DNA of 64,000 nucleotides, taken from contig OY365810.1 of the NCBI GenBank assembly GCA_959347315.1, positions 15,118,896 to 15,182,895 on the forward strand, written 5' to 3'. The first letter of the stretch is position 1. Every line of letters starts with the position of its first letter. Of the stretch, positions 21,891 to 33,815 are shown in pieces. Made by a program: the position numbers and the translations under genes. The notes beneath the pieces were generated by a model. It did no database searches and was not told the origin of the DNA. It was given only the letters and a program-made list of their open reading frames with translations. Source of the DNA: Bimastos eiseni (taxonomy: Eukaryota; Annelida; Clitellata; Crassiclitellata; Lumbricidae).

Positions 21891-23834
21891 CTAAGGAGAC
21901 AACGGACATCGTATTGATATTCAGAGGCAAAGTAAACATTGTGGGCATATATCGCTTGTGCTGGGTTTGTGCTGGAGGCGCAACATAATTGCGGTCCATT
22001 GTTCCAAAATGACTAAACTTTATTATTATTCACTGGCGTCAAAACACGTCTAATGGTCGTAGCACTAAGACTGTAAGACAGCTAATTGTTAATTGGTATG
22101 CATGTATGAACCATGGTATGACCTATGCTGACGTGTCTTCTAGAATTTGACACACGTTCGATTGAGGCCACTTGCCTAGGCTTAGTGCAGAAATATGCCT
22201 ACAGTGCATTATAGGCATTTTAATCCTATATTAAGTATCACTTTTTAAAAATATCTTTTATATAGTCGTGCTTCCGTTATGAGGCCACGAAAACCGCTAT
22301 ACAAATTGCTATTTAAACGTACGGGCCTACACTACAGATGAGCCGTTTTCAGGTATACCATGACTTTGTGGGCGACTGGTCCGCCTCCCTCGAGTATCTT
22401 GGCTTTCAGTTTGTCCAACGCATCCTCCATTCCCGGAAATTTCTTGTCAGCGATCAGCTTAAGAGCTTCCTCGAACTGCTTGAAGTTGATCTTACGCCTG
22501 AAAGAGTATTACAAAGGCCAATCAAGTTAATTAACTAATTAATTCTTAATGCTCAGTTAATAATGCGTAGCGCCGTGGTTGTAAAACACGAGATCACGTG
22601 CGAGTACTTGCAAGGTATTATTCTGTGTCGGAATCTCAATCAGAAACAAAGACAGACTTTTGAAGTAAAATGCATTGTATCCCTGAAGCAGAGTTCTATA
22701 TGGTCTCGAGACAGTGTTTCGGTCCCGATATGTCTCGATACAGTTTTTTAGTGTCGCGGTCTCTGAAACCTGTTGTCTCGGTCTCGCAGTAGTGACTCGA
22801 ATTTTTAGAAACTGTCTTGAAGTGAAAGTCTTGCTCTCTCTCGAACAAGCGGTCTCGATAAGTTTCGCGGTAACTGTCTTAAAATCTTGCGCTAGAAACT
22901 GAAACCGGAATCTACGAGAAACGGTAATTTCTGGTTAACGCGCGATTCACTTGATACTGAAATCAATTCAATTACCTTAAAATGAAAAAAATGTCTGAGA
23001 GAGAACCTGAAATTGTGAAGTTCGCGCGTTTACGCAATTTGAAGTTATTGACAAAACAATAGCTATGACGTGCAGTTTGTCATTGAAGTAAAACCACCAT
23101 AACCGAAACGATCGGAACAACTTCGAGTTTCTCAGGGTGAGTAGTAGGCCTTAAGGATATGCGCAAATTTATAATTTCGTTTGGTATATGGTATCGAATT
23201 TGCTTGTATAAAGTCGTCTAGAATATTTCAGACGTGTCTAAAAAGGCTTTTTTATACTATTGAACTATTCAGAAGATAGGCCGAAGAAGAAATACCGAAA
23301 AAGATAAAAACGTGGCAATATAAAAACTGCTCTCGGGAATTGGTTACTATATATATTATAAGTTTAAAATTGAAATTACAAATGAACATTATTCCCGAAA
23401 ACTGATGCATTTGTATTTTCAACCTTTTATACAGGATCACGTCTTTTACTGTCTCGTACTGTCTCGAACCTAGTACCTCGGTTTCGGTCTTGGTACCTCA
23501 CTGTCTTGATCTCGGTCTCGGTCTCGGTACCTCACTGTCTCGGTCTCGTCTTGGTCTTGAAGTTTCAAGTCTTGCATACAACACTGCCCTGAAGACGTTT
23601 GTATACAACGACAGTCACAGATACGGCTGGTAGAATACTTTCTGACGTCGATTTCACTTACTCTGTCTTCGATTTGACCTTGGAGTAGATTATATCGACG
23701 TCGGTCGATGTGAGGTTCTTGTCGAGTAACTTTAGATCTCTACACAGTTTGACGAGCTTCGTGCCATCCATCATGGGAGTGGCAGTTCCCTTGTCAGCCC
23801 CGAAAGAGCAGAAGGACCGGAAGACTGCCTCCAT
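21444..23834 (-). CDS. TPPP: Tubulin polymerization-promoting protein (TPPP/p25-alpha family), three exons, long C-terminal tail
   Basis: TPPP proteins bind and bundle microtubules and promote tubulin polymerisation in the cytoplasm and cilia. Exons are 23834-23662, 22497-22359 and 21890-21444. The donors are ACAGA|GTAAGT and GTCATG|GTATAC, the acceptors CTTTCAG|GCGT and TCCTTAG|AAGG. Phases 2 and 0 join exactly, giving 252 residues. Residues 1-104 form the p25-alpha core: F-x-x-F-x-x-F-G near the start, M-D-G-T-K-L-V-K-L-C-R-D, T-S-T-D-V-D-I-I-Y at 42-50 and I-N-F-K-Q-F-E-E-A-L at 61-70. The G-V-V-D-R-L-T motif at about 110 corresponds to the family's conserved V-x-R-L-T-D. The remaining roughly 130 residues are S/G/K/N/E-rich and probably disordered, longer than the vertebrate tail and without its G-x-G-x-x-G-R-like motif. 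The start is the first ATG in exon 1; an upstream in-frame TAG lies nearby. A MITE sits in intron 1. Confidence 0.92.
22359..22497 (-). CDS. TPPP: Exon 2 of TPPP
   Basis: 139 nt: one base finishing Glu58, then 46 codons (R-K-I-N-F-K-Q to V-A-H-K-V-M). The acceptor CTCTTTCAG is strong, the GTATAC donor weaker, but its phase fits exon 3. Confidence 0.88.
22689..23586 (-). mobile_element. hAT-type MITE (GAGACC family) with perfect 8-bp duplication, in TPPP intron 1
   Basis: Flanked by CCCTGAAG on both sides (22681-22688 and 23587-23594). In the minus orientation the start reads CAGTGTTGTATGCAAGACTT and the opposite terminus CAGAGTTCTATATGGTCTCG. Both ends are filled with GAGACAG/GAGACC words. 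Roughly 900 bp with a unique AT-rich core, no coding capacity. The element at 57952-58353 shares both termini. Confidence 0.88.
23662..23834 (-). CDS. TPPP: Exon 1 of TPPP
   Basis: Encodes residues 1-57 plus two bases of Glu58, containing the N-terminal half of the p25-alpha core with L-C-R-D and T-S-T-D-V-D motifs. It ends at a strong GTAAGT donor. Confidence 0.9.
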
Positions 23835-23839
23835 CAGAT

Positions 23840-25857
23840 CAGTTACAATAATCGATATCTACAGACTACATACAACACCAGTAATGAATGAATTATCAAA
23901 GTCGACTCTTGATGAAAATTATGCAGATATAGAGGCATAAAATAATAATTGCTTCGAGTCAGAGAGGGGAAACCAATCAAATGTCCAAAGACTCTTACAT
24001 TGATAATTTATTGTGGCAGACATTGACATATTTATTTTACTTAAATCACACAATTCTATTTCTTAACCTAGAACGTTCCTCGATATCAACAAGATTCGTC
24101 CTTTGGTGCAATGTCCGACTATATCGTAGATTCGTGAGTGGTTGAGGATACGACGCAAGCGCTAGAATAGAATTTAAACATTACATTAACATCATCATCA
24201 TCGTCGTCGTCATCGCCGTCGTCATAACACTTTGCTAACATGTTGATAACTTTAGTGTCGGAGAAATCATTCTTCCAACGCGTTGCACTCAAAATCAAAT
24301 AATTCTACTTATTACCGCGAACTAGCGTATTATGAATCATGAAGGTCTATATGAATTTAATCAGAGAGCCTACAGCCGTTAAGTATGCTATCCAGGTTAT
24401 AGATGTTTATTATGCTATCCAGGGTATCGATGCTAATTGTGCCTTCCAGGGTATCGATGACAATGATTGATCATGGAGTATAACTATTATCAACAGCTGC
24501 GACATCAGCGATGGCACGAACAGCGTTTATCCTCAAAGAGCACAAATGCAACTTAAAAATGCAACGGTTCTGTTAATAAACTGCAATTTTTTCAACCAAA
24601 TATTTTAAAACAATTCGATTTTCTATTGTCGTTGCTGATAAATTCCTTGAACACGAAGCACGATTTATAACTAGGCCTATAGTAAGTTGGAAAACAAAAA
24701 ACCCAAAGATGTACACTAAATAGCCTACTTCAGCCTCTAGCCTACGATGCTACAACTGCTCTTCATGCTGTCCCCTCTGATATATAGCCCTAAATATCGC
24801 TGTTGGTGACACGCACAACTCAAGCCTAGTTTATACACCAGTGACTTATGAATATATTACTAAGCTCTTACTTAGCTGTTGAACGGCGTCAGTGATGTTT
24901 TAAGAGAAATAATCGAACCTTTTTCGTTCACGGCGTAACTCTCTAGCAGAAGCTCTTATCCAATCAACTCCGATCAAAATTGGAGAATTCCTGGTTTTTT
25001 ATTCGGACACCGATTCGCTCTCTTTTCCGATCACAATAAGATCTGAACCGTGAAGTAGAGCAGGATGCAGAACTGTACGCGACCAGAGACCCGTTTGTTG
25101 TTGACGGATTATAGTAATCAGTATTGCTGAGTCCATATGTACAGCGTGCGTTGGCCGGACTGGCTCGGTTTATATTGGAGGGTGCCCGGCTGCAGCAGTA
25201 GTTGGCCGACGGACGCAGATAGGGCCTGCTGTAGAAGGATGGAGACAAGAAATCAATAGCGAAATGGGATGCGGCGTTAGCTGGTGGGCAGTTGCATCAG
25301 TAATGGATGCGAAAGGTGGAAGAGATAGTCATAATGGAATTGAAACCAGGACGGAGACAGAGACAATAGGGAAAGAGACAGAGACAGATAGGCCTATAAG
25401 TGAGACTCGTGCAAAGAAGGATGGAGGAATCGCGGAGGAACTAATAACGGAGCGTTAATCAGGAACACAGGCGCCAGAGGCTGATTTAAATTTGCACCTG
25501 ATGCTAAAGAAAGGCGATTCATTAAATATTCAAATGCAGCAAATTCCAAGAGAAATGGATCCCAAGCGACTGCGAGAGCAAAATTAATTATTTGATTACT
25601 AGAACAATACTCACACCTTGATTGATGCCAAACCTGTCGACGATGATGACGACGACGACAATGATGATAAAAACGAATTGAATCGTCTTTAGCTGATTTG
25701 GATATTATTTTTTAATGTACACATAAAATCAGCACAAACAAAAACTGCACAATAAACGAACAAAGTTATTTGCTGGTTTGAGAATATCAGAATTCTCGTA
25801 ACTTTTTATAGTATATATATGTAATATAATATATAATATAATATATTTATATATATG
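23840..25857. other. TPPP upstream flank, no gene assigned
   Basis: A minus-strand open frame at 24964-25248 (Ser/Tyr/Arg-rich) and a plus-strand one at 25264-25458 have no recognisable domain and no clear splice sites. A short ATC/GTC trinucleotide run lies at 24187-24229. The TPPP promoter or 5' UTR probably falls in the right half of this span. Confidence 0.3.
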
Positions 25858-25980
<123 letters not shown>

Positions 25981-26146
25981 GTTCTGGTTCAAGTCAAAGG
26001 GGCAAGAAAATGTTGACGTTATATAAGCACATAAAAAACTTATTACTACATTGAAATACAGTTGAACGACATTAGAGCTAATTACACGCGCTAGTTATTA
26101 TCGAATATCAAATGACGATTATGATATGCACGAGCTGTAAAGGGCC

Positions 26147-26225
26147 TACAGTATATATATATATATATAATATATATATATAAATAATATATATGTATAA
26201 TATATATATATGTAAATATATATAT
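26147..26225. repeat. TA dinucleotide microsatellite
   Basis: Interrupted (TA)n tract with ATAATATATA variants. Confidence 0.85.
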
Positions 26226-26229
26226 GCTG

Positions 26230-27385
26230 AATTTCATACCATAGCGTGAGAATCCATCGACATTTTTGTTTTTCGCCTTCGGCATTTCGTTCCACTTAAT
26301 TAGATTCATCGATATTTGTCCAGGTTAGTTGCTAGAATAACCGCCACGCGAATAAGCGGGACATAGCTACATAGCAGTTGACTCGCTGGCAGCTTGGCAA
26401 AGTATCATCTGAGGCTATTATGATCATGCGTTCATTCGAACGAAACATTAAATTGAATTAAGAGAACTAAGTTCCTGTTTCTAAGTTCCTGAATTAAGAG
26501 AACTAAGTTCAACGCTGTTTTTTGCCCATTCATGTATTTCAAACTTGTCATTAGATATAATATAAATAGATCGAGTTTGTTTGAAAATTATAGCTTTATC
26601 AGCCAATTTCAACCGTAGATGCTCTTTAATGCCGCAAAAATTATAAAGCATAAAGTAGTCTATAGACCCAGACTAATTTCCTCCGTAAAATCAAAAGTTA
26701 TTTTCCTAAGCCAAATTTAACAAATATCTTGCTTTACTATCCATTGACTGGAAGAACGAGTTGAGGTATCAACGCCTTTTATGTCGCCCACTTTACGGTG
26801 ACTGATCTGTTAGAGCAGTCGACCCGTAACACTCAGTCCGAGGCGCCACTGTGTAGGGGTCCTGAGCAATTGCTCTGCAGTACAACGGCAATTACGCCGT
26901 CGAGGCGTGTGCACTTCTGAGCAAAAGATGTTGGAAGAACAACGTTATCAATTTCAAGAATTTAACTCGGGTAAAGAAAGCTTAAAAACCAATTGAGGTA
27001 GGCCTACGCAATTGCGTTGATTCGAGGGACGAATAGCCATGCATAGTAAGAGGCGTGTAACCCATACTCTAGAAGATATTCATTATTAGCGACTTGAATA
27101 GAGTGATGATGTTCTCAAAGTAAGGTCTCTCAGGACTGGTGGGAGGATAAGATTCCACATACCTCAAAGTATCAATTAACATTGGATCAAACCAGCAGAA
27201 ACATTTGCGACTATGGCGGACATGAATAATGGAAGTTCAAATGAAAGCTGGAAAGTTAAATATATAAAAGTCTTTCTTAGAATATATGTTTGATAGACTT
27301 CAGTGACTTCACGGTTGCTTTGAGCAGCAGGCTAAATAAGTATACGATAGAGGTAAGATAAGTAGGCCCTATACGCCTACATCAC
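26230..27385. other. Non-coding stretch
   Basis: Nothing supportable seen. A pentadecamer (AGAGAACTAAGTTC) repeats at about 26462 and 26497. Confidence 0.35.
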
Positions 27386-27389
27386 TTAT

Positions 27390-27645
27390 TGAAGAAAAAA
27401 CTGCTAACCGCATTTTTTTGAACCTGGCTCGTGTAATAGATATAATTTTATAATTAAAACGAAGTATAAAGCATCCGTGTGACAAAGGCCACATCCCTGT
27501 CTTACACCCACCGTGCTTTTGAACCACTCCATTCACTCCATCTATAGTTACCGACTTGCTGCAGAGATTTTCTAATAATGCCACAAGCTCTTCCGGAATT
27601 CCATAATTCCCAGTACCTGCCACAAACCTTGTTGTCACAAGCTAT
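27390..27645 (-). pseudogene. Fragment of a LINE reverse transcriptase
   Basis: One minus frame reads G-I-P-E-E-L-V-A-L-L-E-N-L, then V-T-I-D-G. After a frame change the next reads V-G-V-R-Q-G-C-G-L. Together these follow the non-LTR RT order G-x-P-x-x-[LIV]...V-x-V-D-G...G-V-R-Q-G-C-x-[LM]-S-P that precedes the catalytic FADD block. The catalytic block itself is not present. A decayed, truncated copy; the clade cannot be fixed. Confidence 0.6.
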
Positions 27646-27968
27646 CAAACGTCTGCCTAAGATCTACGAAGTTGTTATGTAAAGTTTTGTTCCTTCTGAA
27701 GTACTTTTTTGATCGCTGCAAACAGATGATTTAGCCCACAGTGCTCTAAATCTAAGTCTTATCGAGAAATTTTCTGAGACGTTTATGACTATGCGTTGTC
27801 AATTAATTAATGGATACGAGCTCAGATGTGGCAAGTTTACATAATTACTGAATCGTTTTAAAACAATAAATGGCTAGAATATAAGAAAGGAACAAAGCAG
27901 ACAGAAAGTTTTATTTGAAACTATGAAAAATTTTAATACTTCACGTGCAGGCGTTTAAACGAATTTTT
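27646..27968. other. Non-coding stretch
   Basis: AT-rich; probably 3' UTR or flank of the repeat-protein exon on the minus strand. Confidence 0.35.
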
Positions 27969-29854
27969 TTATATATAAAAGTTATCAATGCACAAGCTTT
28001 GTGATTTATCAGTCACAACAGGATCCTTCAGATGTGAGTGAATGACAGTAAATGCTGCATGATATTTTGTTACAGGTTGCACCATTTCTGAATCAATGGA
28101 CGATTGGTGTGCATAACATCTAATGACACCATCGTTTGATTGTGACTGAATGACAGTAGGGAGTGCATGACCATTTGACACATATCGCACCTGACGTGAA
28201 TCAATAAACATTTGCTTTGCAACATGTTTAGTCGCAACATCCTTTGATTGTGAACGAATGACAGTAGGAACCATACGACCATTTGTCGTACCTTTCACTA
28301 TTTGTGAATAAATTAAATTTCGCTGTGCCTTATCGTTTGTTTCACGAGACCTCAGTGGTGAATTCACAGTCTGGGGTCGTTCTTGAAATGTTTTAGGTGC
28401 AGAAGCATTCGTCGTTTCAGAATAAATTGGCTTGCAACGCTCTTGACGTGATGTTGGTGACTGATTCACTATTTCTGAATCAGTGGTAGTTTGTTGTGCT
28501 GCATCGTTTGTTTCACGAGTCCTCAACTGTGAATTCATAGTTTGGGGTCGTTCCTGAAATGTTTTAGGTGCCAAAGCATTCGTTGTTTCAGAATAAATCG
28601 GTTTGCATTTTTCTTGACGTGATGTTGGTGATTGAATCACTATTTCTGAATCAATGGTCGTTTCTTGTGCCTCATCGCTTGCTTCATGAGTCGTCAACTG
28701 TAAATGCATACTCTGGGGTCGTTCTTGAAATATTTTAGGTGCCAAAGTATTCGTTGTTTCGGAATAAAACGGTTTGCATCTTTCTTGACGTGATGTTGGT
28801 GATTGAATCACTATTTCTGAATCAATGGTCGTTTCTTGTGCCTCATCGCTTGCTTCATGAGTCGTCAACTGTAAATACATACTCTGGGGTCGTTCCTGAA
28901 ATGTTTTAGGTGCAAAAGCATTCGTTGTTTCGGAATAAATCGGCTTGCATCTTGCTTGACGTGATGTTGGTGATTGAATCACTATTTCTGAATCAATGGT
29001 CGTTTCTTGTGCCTCATCGCTTGCTTCATGAGTCGTCAACTGTAAATACATACTCTGGGGTCGTTCCTGAAATGTTTTAGGTGCAAAAGCATTCGTTGTT
29101 TCGGAATAAATCGGCTTGCATCTTTCTTGACGTAACGTTGGTGATTGAATCACTATTTCTGACTCAATGGACGTATGTTGTGCTTCATCGATTGATTCAC
29201 GAGTCCTCAACTGTGAATTTATAGTCTGGGTTAGTTCTTGATAGCTATTTGCTTCAAAAGCATCAGTTGCCTCAGAATAAATCGGCTTGCATCTTTCTTG
29301 ACGTAATGTTGGTGAGGGATTCACTATTTCTAAATCAATGGTAGTTTGTTGTGCAGCATCGCTTCTTTGATGAGTCCCCAACTGTGAATTCGTTGTCTGA
29401 GGTCGTTCTTGAAATCGATTTGCTTCAATAGCATCCTTTGTCTCAGAATGTATCGGCTTGCATCTTTCTTGTTGGGATATTGGTGAATTACTCACTATTT
29501 CTGAATCAATGGTAGATTGTTGTGCTGCAGCGATTGACTCGTGAGTCCTCAACTGTGAATTCATTGTCTGAGAGAGTTCTTGAAATCTATTTGTTTCAAA
29601 AGCATTCGTTGTTTCGGAATAAATCGGTTTGCATCGTTCTTGATGTGATGATGGTGAATGATTCACTATTTCTGAATCAATGGTAGTTTGTTGTGCTGCA
29701 TCGCTTGTTTCACGAGTTCTCAACTGTAAATTAAGAATCTGGGGTCGTTCTTTAAATGTTTTAGTTCCAGAATAAACAGGCATACATTGTGCTTGACTTG
29801 ATGTTTGTGATAGATTTCTGAACACTTGCGCATGTGCTTGTTCATCTGTTGCCA
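27969..29854 (-). CDS. Unrecognised repeat protein, large exon with nine 57-residue repeats
   Basis: An exon of about 628 codons follows a CTGAATTTTAG acceptor (AG at 29856-29855). Reading begins in phase 1 (N|TG GCA ACA GAT). After a diverged leader, nine units of 57 residues each start with (E/A)(R/K)CKP(I/F)YSET, then F-Q-E-R-P-Q and T-T-I-D-S-E-I-V, and end S-P-T-S-R-Q. Each unit has one Cys and is rich in Q, S, T and E. The C-terminal 100 residues carry weaker repeats (P-T-V-I-x-S-Q-S). The frame stays open across about 1.9 kb of tandem DNA; substitutions between units favour related residues, supporting coding function. There is no signal peptide or membrane segment, and I recognise no family. 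An upstream exon ending in phase 1 is required and was not found; a coiled-coil exon at 37328-37681 is a candidate for the 5' end but ends in phase 0. Confidence 0.6.
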
Positions 29855-29979
29855 CTAAAATTCAGTAAACAGTTCAAATGACAGTGAGACATTTCAATTA
29901 CTAAAGTTTGAATTTCTTCTTCCTTAAACAGTGCAAAATGTTTTTGACGAGCTATTTCTTTAGTGCTCATCTAACCAGG

Positions 29980-30900
29980 CATCTATTGAATGTTCACCTA
30001 CCTCGATCTGATGCCTGTCTAGCCGGGCAACTATTCAATTGCTCACCTAGCTGAGCATCTATTCGATGTTCACTTAGCTGAGCATCTATTCGATGCTCAC
30101 CTAGCAGAGCATCTATTCGATGCTCACCTAGCAGAGCTTCTATTCAACGCTTACCTAATCGGGCATCTATTCAGTGCTCACCCAGCTGAGCATCTATCTA
30201 TTCGATGCTCACCTAGCAGAGCTTCTATTCAACGCTTACCTAGTCGGGCATCTATTCAGTGCTCACCTAGCTGAGCATCTATCTATTCGATGCTCACCTA
30301 GCAGAGCTTCCATTCAACGCTTACCTAATCGGGCATCTATTCAGTGCTCACCTAGCTGAGCATCTATCTATTCGATGCTCACCTAGCAGAGCTTCTATTC
30401 AACGCTTACCTGATCGGACATCTATTCAGTGCTCACCTAGCTGAGCATCTATCTATTCGATGTTCACCTAGCAGAGCTTCTATTCAACGCTTACCTGATC
30501 GGACATCTATTCAGTGCTCACCTAGCTGAGCATCTATCTATTCGATGTTCACCTAGCAGAGCTTCTATTCAACGCTTACCTAATCGGGCATCTATTCAGT
30601 GCTCACCTAGCTGAGCATCTATCTATTCGATGTTCACCTAGCAGAGCTTCTATTCAACGCTTACCTAATCGGGCATCTATTCAGTGCTCACCTAGCTGAG
30701 CATCTATCTATTCTATGCTCACCTAGTAGAGCTTCTATTCAACGCTTACCTAATCGGGCATCTATTCAGTGCTCACCTAGCTGAGCATCTATCTATTCGA
30801 TGTTCACCTAGCAGAGCAATTTTTAAATGCTCACTTAGCAGATTATCTTTTCTATGCTCATCCAGCCGAACGTCAAAGCTCACTTAGCTTGGTATCCCTT
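29980..30900. repeat. 85-bp minisatellite
   Basis: TCAGTGCTCACCTAGCTGAG recurs at 30171, 30256, 30341, 30426, 30511, 30596, 30681 and 30766, exactly 85 bp apart, with diverged units on both sides. Each unit is itself three related blocks of about 28 bp. The 85-bp period is not a multiple of 3, so the array is not coding. On the minus strand every unit contains AGGTGAGC twice and AGGTAAGC once. It lies just upstream of the repeat-protein exon, probably in its intron. Confidence 0.95.
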
Positions 30901-31129
30901 CATTGCCTTTCTCAGTTCTATCTGCGATGCCTAGTGAGATTCAGCGTTGACTTACAAACAAGGGACGAGACCGAGAGTAGTATTTACTAATCAGTCGTTC
31001 GTCACAAGACGAATGGAAGAAGAGCACAAAACCGTCTATTCGCCGGTTGCTGTGAATTGAGTTGACGATCACAGCACAGATATTGCGAGAACCAAAGCGA
31101 GTTACATTACTAAGATAAATTACTGCGAC

Positions 31130-32044
31130 TAGAGATTGCAATTCCGGACCATAATCAATTACCAGGAATTTCGGTCATATTCCGGATTTTTCCGGAATTC
31201 CGAAAATCTCATTGTGAATTTATTACTGACTCATTACTGTCATTTTCCAACAAATTTCCAACTAATTACAATAGGCTTACTTATTTTATGTCTTGTATAA
31301 TACCAAACTGCCTGCACGTGGAAGTAGCGTCGAAGGTATCACAACGTCAATATTCAGTGACAATGGTCAAAGAAATAGATAAAAGTTACAAATTTAAAGA
31401 ACAGAGATATATAGTCCACGGTGTTAATGAATCCATAATGCATCAGGCATGCTTCTGAAAATATGAACGCTGAAAGCACGTACAGTGGTCGAGTTCATCA
31501 CCGAGTCTGCAAACTGGAACAGATAGGCCTAACGCCAGCAGCAGAAAGCGCATGATCAGGTTCAACACAGTCTACTTGCCATAGCTTTTCAATCAAAAAA
31601 TAATGCCAACAGACAGTAGCCTTTCTGTCGTGGCGCTTGTATCTTTGAAGAGATATAAACTATCTACAAAACTTCATAGTCCCTTTAAGGCTTTATCCAG
31701 CGTCCCCAGAATAACGGTAGAAATAGGCCTTCAAGAAAACACGAGAGTCTTTTTGTGCACAGTTCATAAATCTAATAGCGCAATTACTCAAAGTCATACC
31801 TCACAGGGCCTACTATAGGCTATGTCATATTCATATATATCATAATTATGTAAACAAAATAGGATTCTGCATCAGTGCATCTTGTGTTCCATGAATTATG
31901 ATAATAATAATGATAACAACTGTTATCTAAACCCATAATTTATTTTCCGAAATTCCGAATTTCGTGCTTGAAAAATTCCGGAATTTCGGTATTTATAAAA
32001 GACCGGAATTCCGGAATTCGGAAATTCCGGAATTGCAATCTCTA
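31130..32044. mobile_element. hAT-type MITE with near-perfect 8-bp duplication
   Basis: Termini TAGAGATTGCAATTCCGG and (reverse complement) TAGAGATTGCAATTCCGG are identical inverted repeats. Flanking octamers are ACTGCGAC (31122-31129) and ACTGCGAT (32045-32052), 7 of 8 matching. Ends are rich in TTCCGGAATT-type palindromic words. No transposase. Confidence 0.87.
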
Positions 32045-32087
32045 ACTGCGATGGATTGTCTCGGTGATCGGACTTTTGCGACGAGTA

Positions 32088-33813
32088 GGGGAGACTGGGG
32101 CTAGTTGTAACAGTTTACACATTTAGGTGTTTTATGACCAAACTTTTTCTCCAGTAACGGTTAACAATATATCATTGCATATCATACACATTATCATACT
32201 CCAGATTTGATTTTGATTGATTGATTGATTGATATCCCTAAAAATGCACTATAACTATGAAATGTTTCAGATGTGTAACTCTATTAATTATGAAAACATT
32301 TGCAATTAAAAAATTTTCTGTGTTACAACTTGCCCCGGGTTGGGGTTGGTTGTAACAAGACATGGGACAAATTGTAACACCACTTTCAACACTGGGGCAG
32401 GTTGTAACACAGTGATCACCAAATAAAGAATTAATATTCAATGTTAACTTTTCGGGCCTTTATATCGGCTAAATCAGTGGTTCTTAAAGTGGTGGTCCGC
32501 GGACCGGCGCCGGTCCGCGGAGCTCAAGTCACCGGTCCGTGAAACAATCACTAAAAATTAAAAATTTATTCAACTTATATCATAAAATTACTCGTTATTA
32601 TTTCTAAAAACTCGAACGCTTACTTTAAAACTGTCATAAATACATTTTAATATTTAATGTTATATTAACAATGGATAACATATGTAATTATGTAAATTCG
32701 TAAAAAAACGTTTATTGATTTAGAGTCTAAATTTTAGACACTATTTCGCATTAGTTAGATTTTAGAATAACTTCAATAAAATATTAAGATATTATTGGCC
32801 CTATAGGAGCTTCTCCCTCTAATTTCCCATTATTTTGGATACGATTGCCAGATAAAATTTTGCATTTCTAATTGGTGGTCCCCCAACAACTTCATAAATA
32901 TACAGCCGGTCCCTGTTTCTAAAAAGTTTAAGAACCACTGGGCTAAATCTTTAAGTATAACAAATGGACTCAACAATTACGAAATATAAAAAATCACAAA
33001 GATATTTCGGCGTCCTAACTTAAAAGACGGCGAAAAATGAAGGTGTTTTGGTTTTAATACTGTAGATGGTGTTGTCTGAAACTTTTAACAGTAAACAAAA
33101 CTGACAGGTTGATGATGATCATCAGAAGAATCAATTTAAAACAGCAATTAAATAACATTTAATGTAGGATACAAGTCATACAAAAGTATTTAAGCCATTG
33201 AGAATGGCGCTGAGGAAAATGTTACAACTAGCCCCGGTCATGTACCTAAGATAATTAAGTAAAATGCTTTACATAGTATTATAGCTAACGAGGTTTTGCG
33301 TTCGGCCACGTAATCTTAAAGAAACAAGCTTCGAAATGACCTACTCTAAGTAAGAATATCGTGAGCCTTGAACGTACAATGAGAAAAATAAAACCATTAA
33401 GAATTGTAACAGCGTTACAACCAGCCCCGGGGAAAATGTTACAACTAGCCCCGGCCATATATGTACCCAAGATGATTAAATAAAATGCTAAAGAACTATT
33501 ATAGCTAACGAGATTTTGCGTTCGATCACGTAATCTTAAAGAAACAAGCTTCGAAATGGTCCACTCTAAGTAAGAATATCGTGTGCCATAAGCGTACCAT
33601 GAGAAAAAATAATACGTAAGAAAAAGTTACTTTTAGTGTCGAAAATCATAATTTATGAAAAAATGTTCTGCAGTTGAAGCTTAAGCGAGGATAAAAGGAA
33701 AATAGATCGGAAACGATAGGACGCGTATTTTGATCGGTATACGCTGATTTACCGTTTCTGGGATTTATGCGCTGTTACAATCTGCCTCTGTAACAACCAG
33801 CCTCAGTCTCCCC
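32088..33813. mobile_element. MITE with GGGGAGACTGGGGCTAGTTG ends and TA duplication, host of a nested element
   Basis: Left end GGGGAGACTGGGGCTAGTTG and right end (reverse complement) GGGGAGACTGAGGCTGGTTG are flanked by TA on each side. Inside are many copies of GTTACAACT...CCCCGG in both orientations and a tandem duplication of about 220 bp (TTTTGCGTTCG at about 33293 and 33513). A hAT MITE (32475-32940) is inserted in it. No coding capacity. The superfamily is uncertain; the TA duplication would fit Tc1/mariner-like or a few other groups. Confidence 0.72.
32475..32940. mobile_element. hAT-type MITE with perfect 8-bp duplication (nested)
   Basis: Termini CAGTGGTTCTTAAAGTGG and (reverse complement) CAGTGGTTCTTAAACTTT. 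The octamer GGCTAAAT flanks both sides (32467-32474 and 32941-32948). Near the left end is a 24-bp perfect palindrome centred on GGCGCC. The ends resemble those of the autonomous hAT at 10279-12915 in style (CAGNGGTT), but are not identical. Confidence 0.9.
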
Positions 33814-33815
33814 TA

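Noticed and set aside
24964..25248. 94-codon Ser/Tyr/Arg-rich minus-strand ORF as a TPPP upstream exon
   Set aside because: No donor in phase with TPPP exon 1, no known TPPP homology, and TPPP has a good ATG in exon 1.
29980..30900. CRISPR-like regular repeat array
   Set aside because: The genome is eukaryotic, the units are contiguous with no unique spacers, and no cas genes are present; it is a minisatellite.
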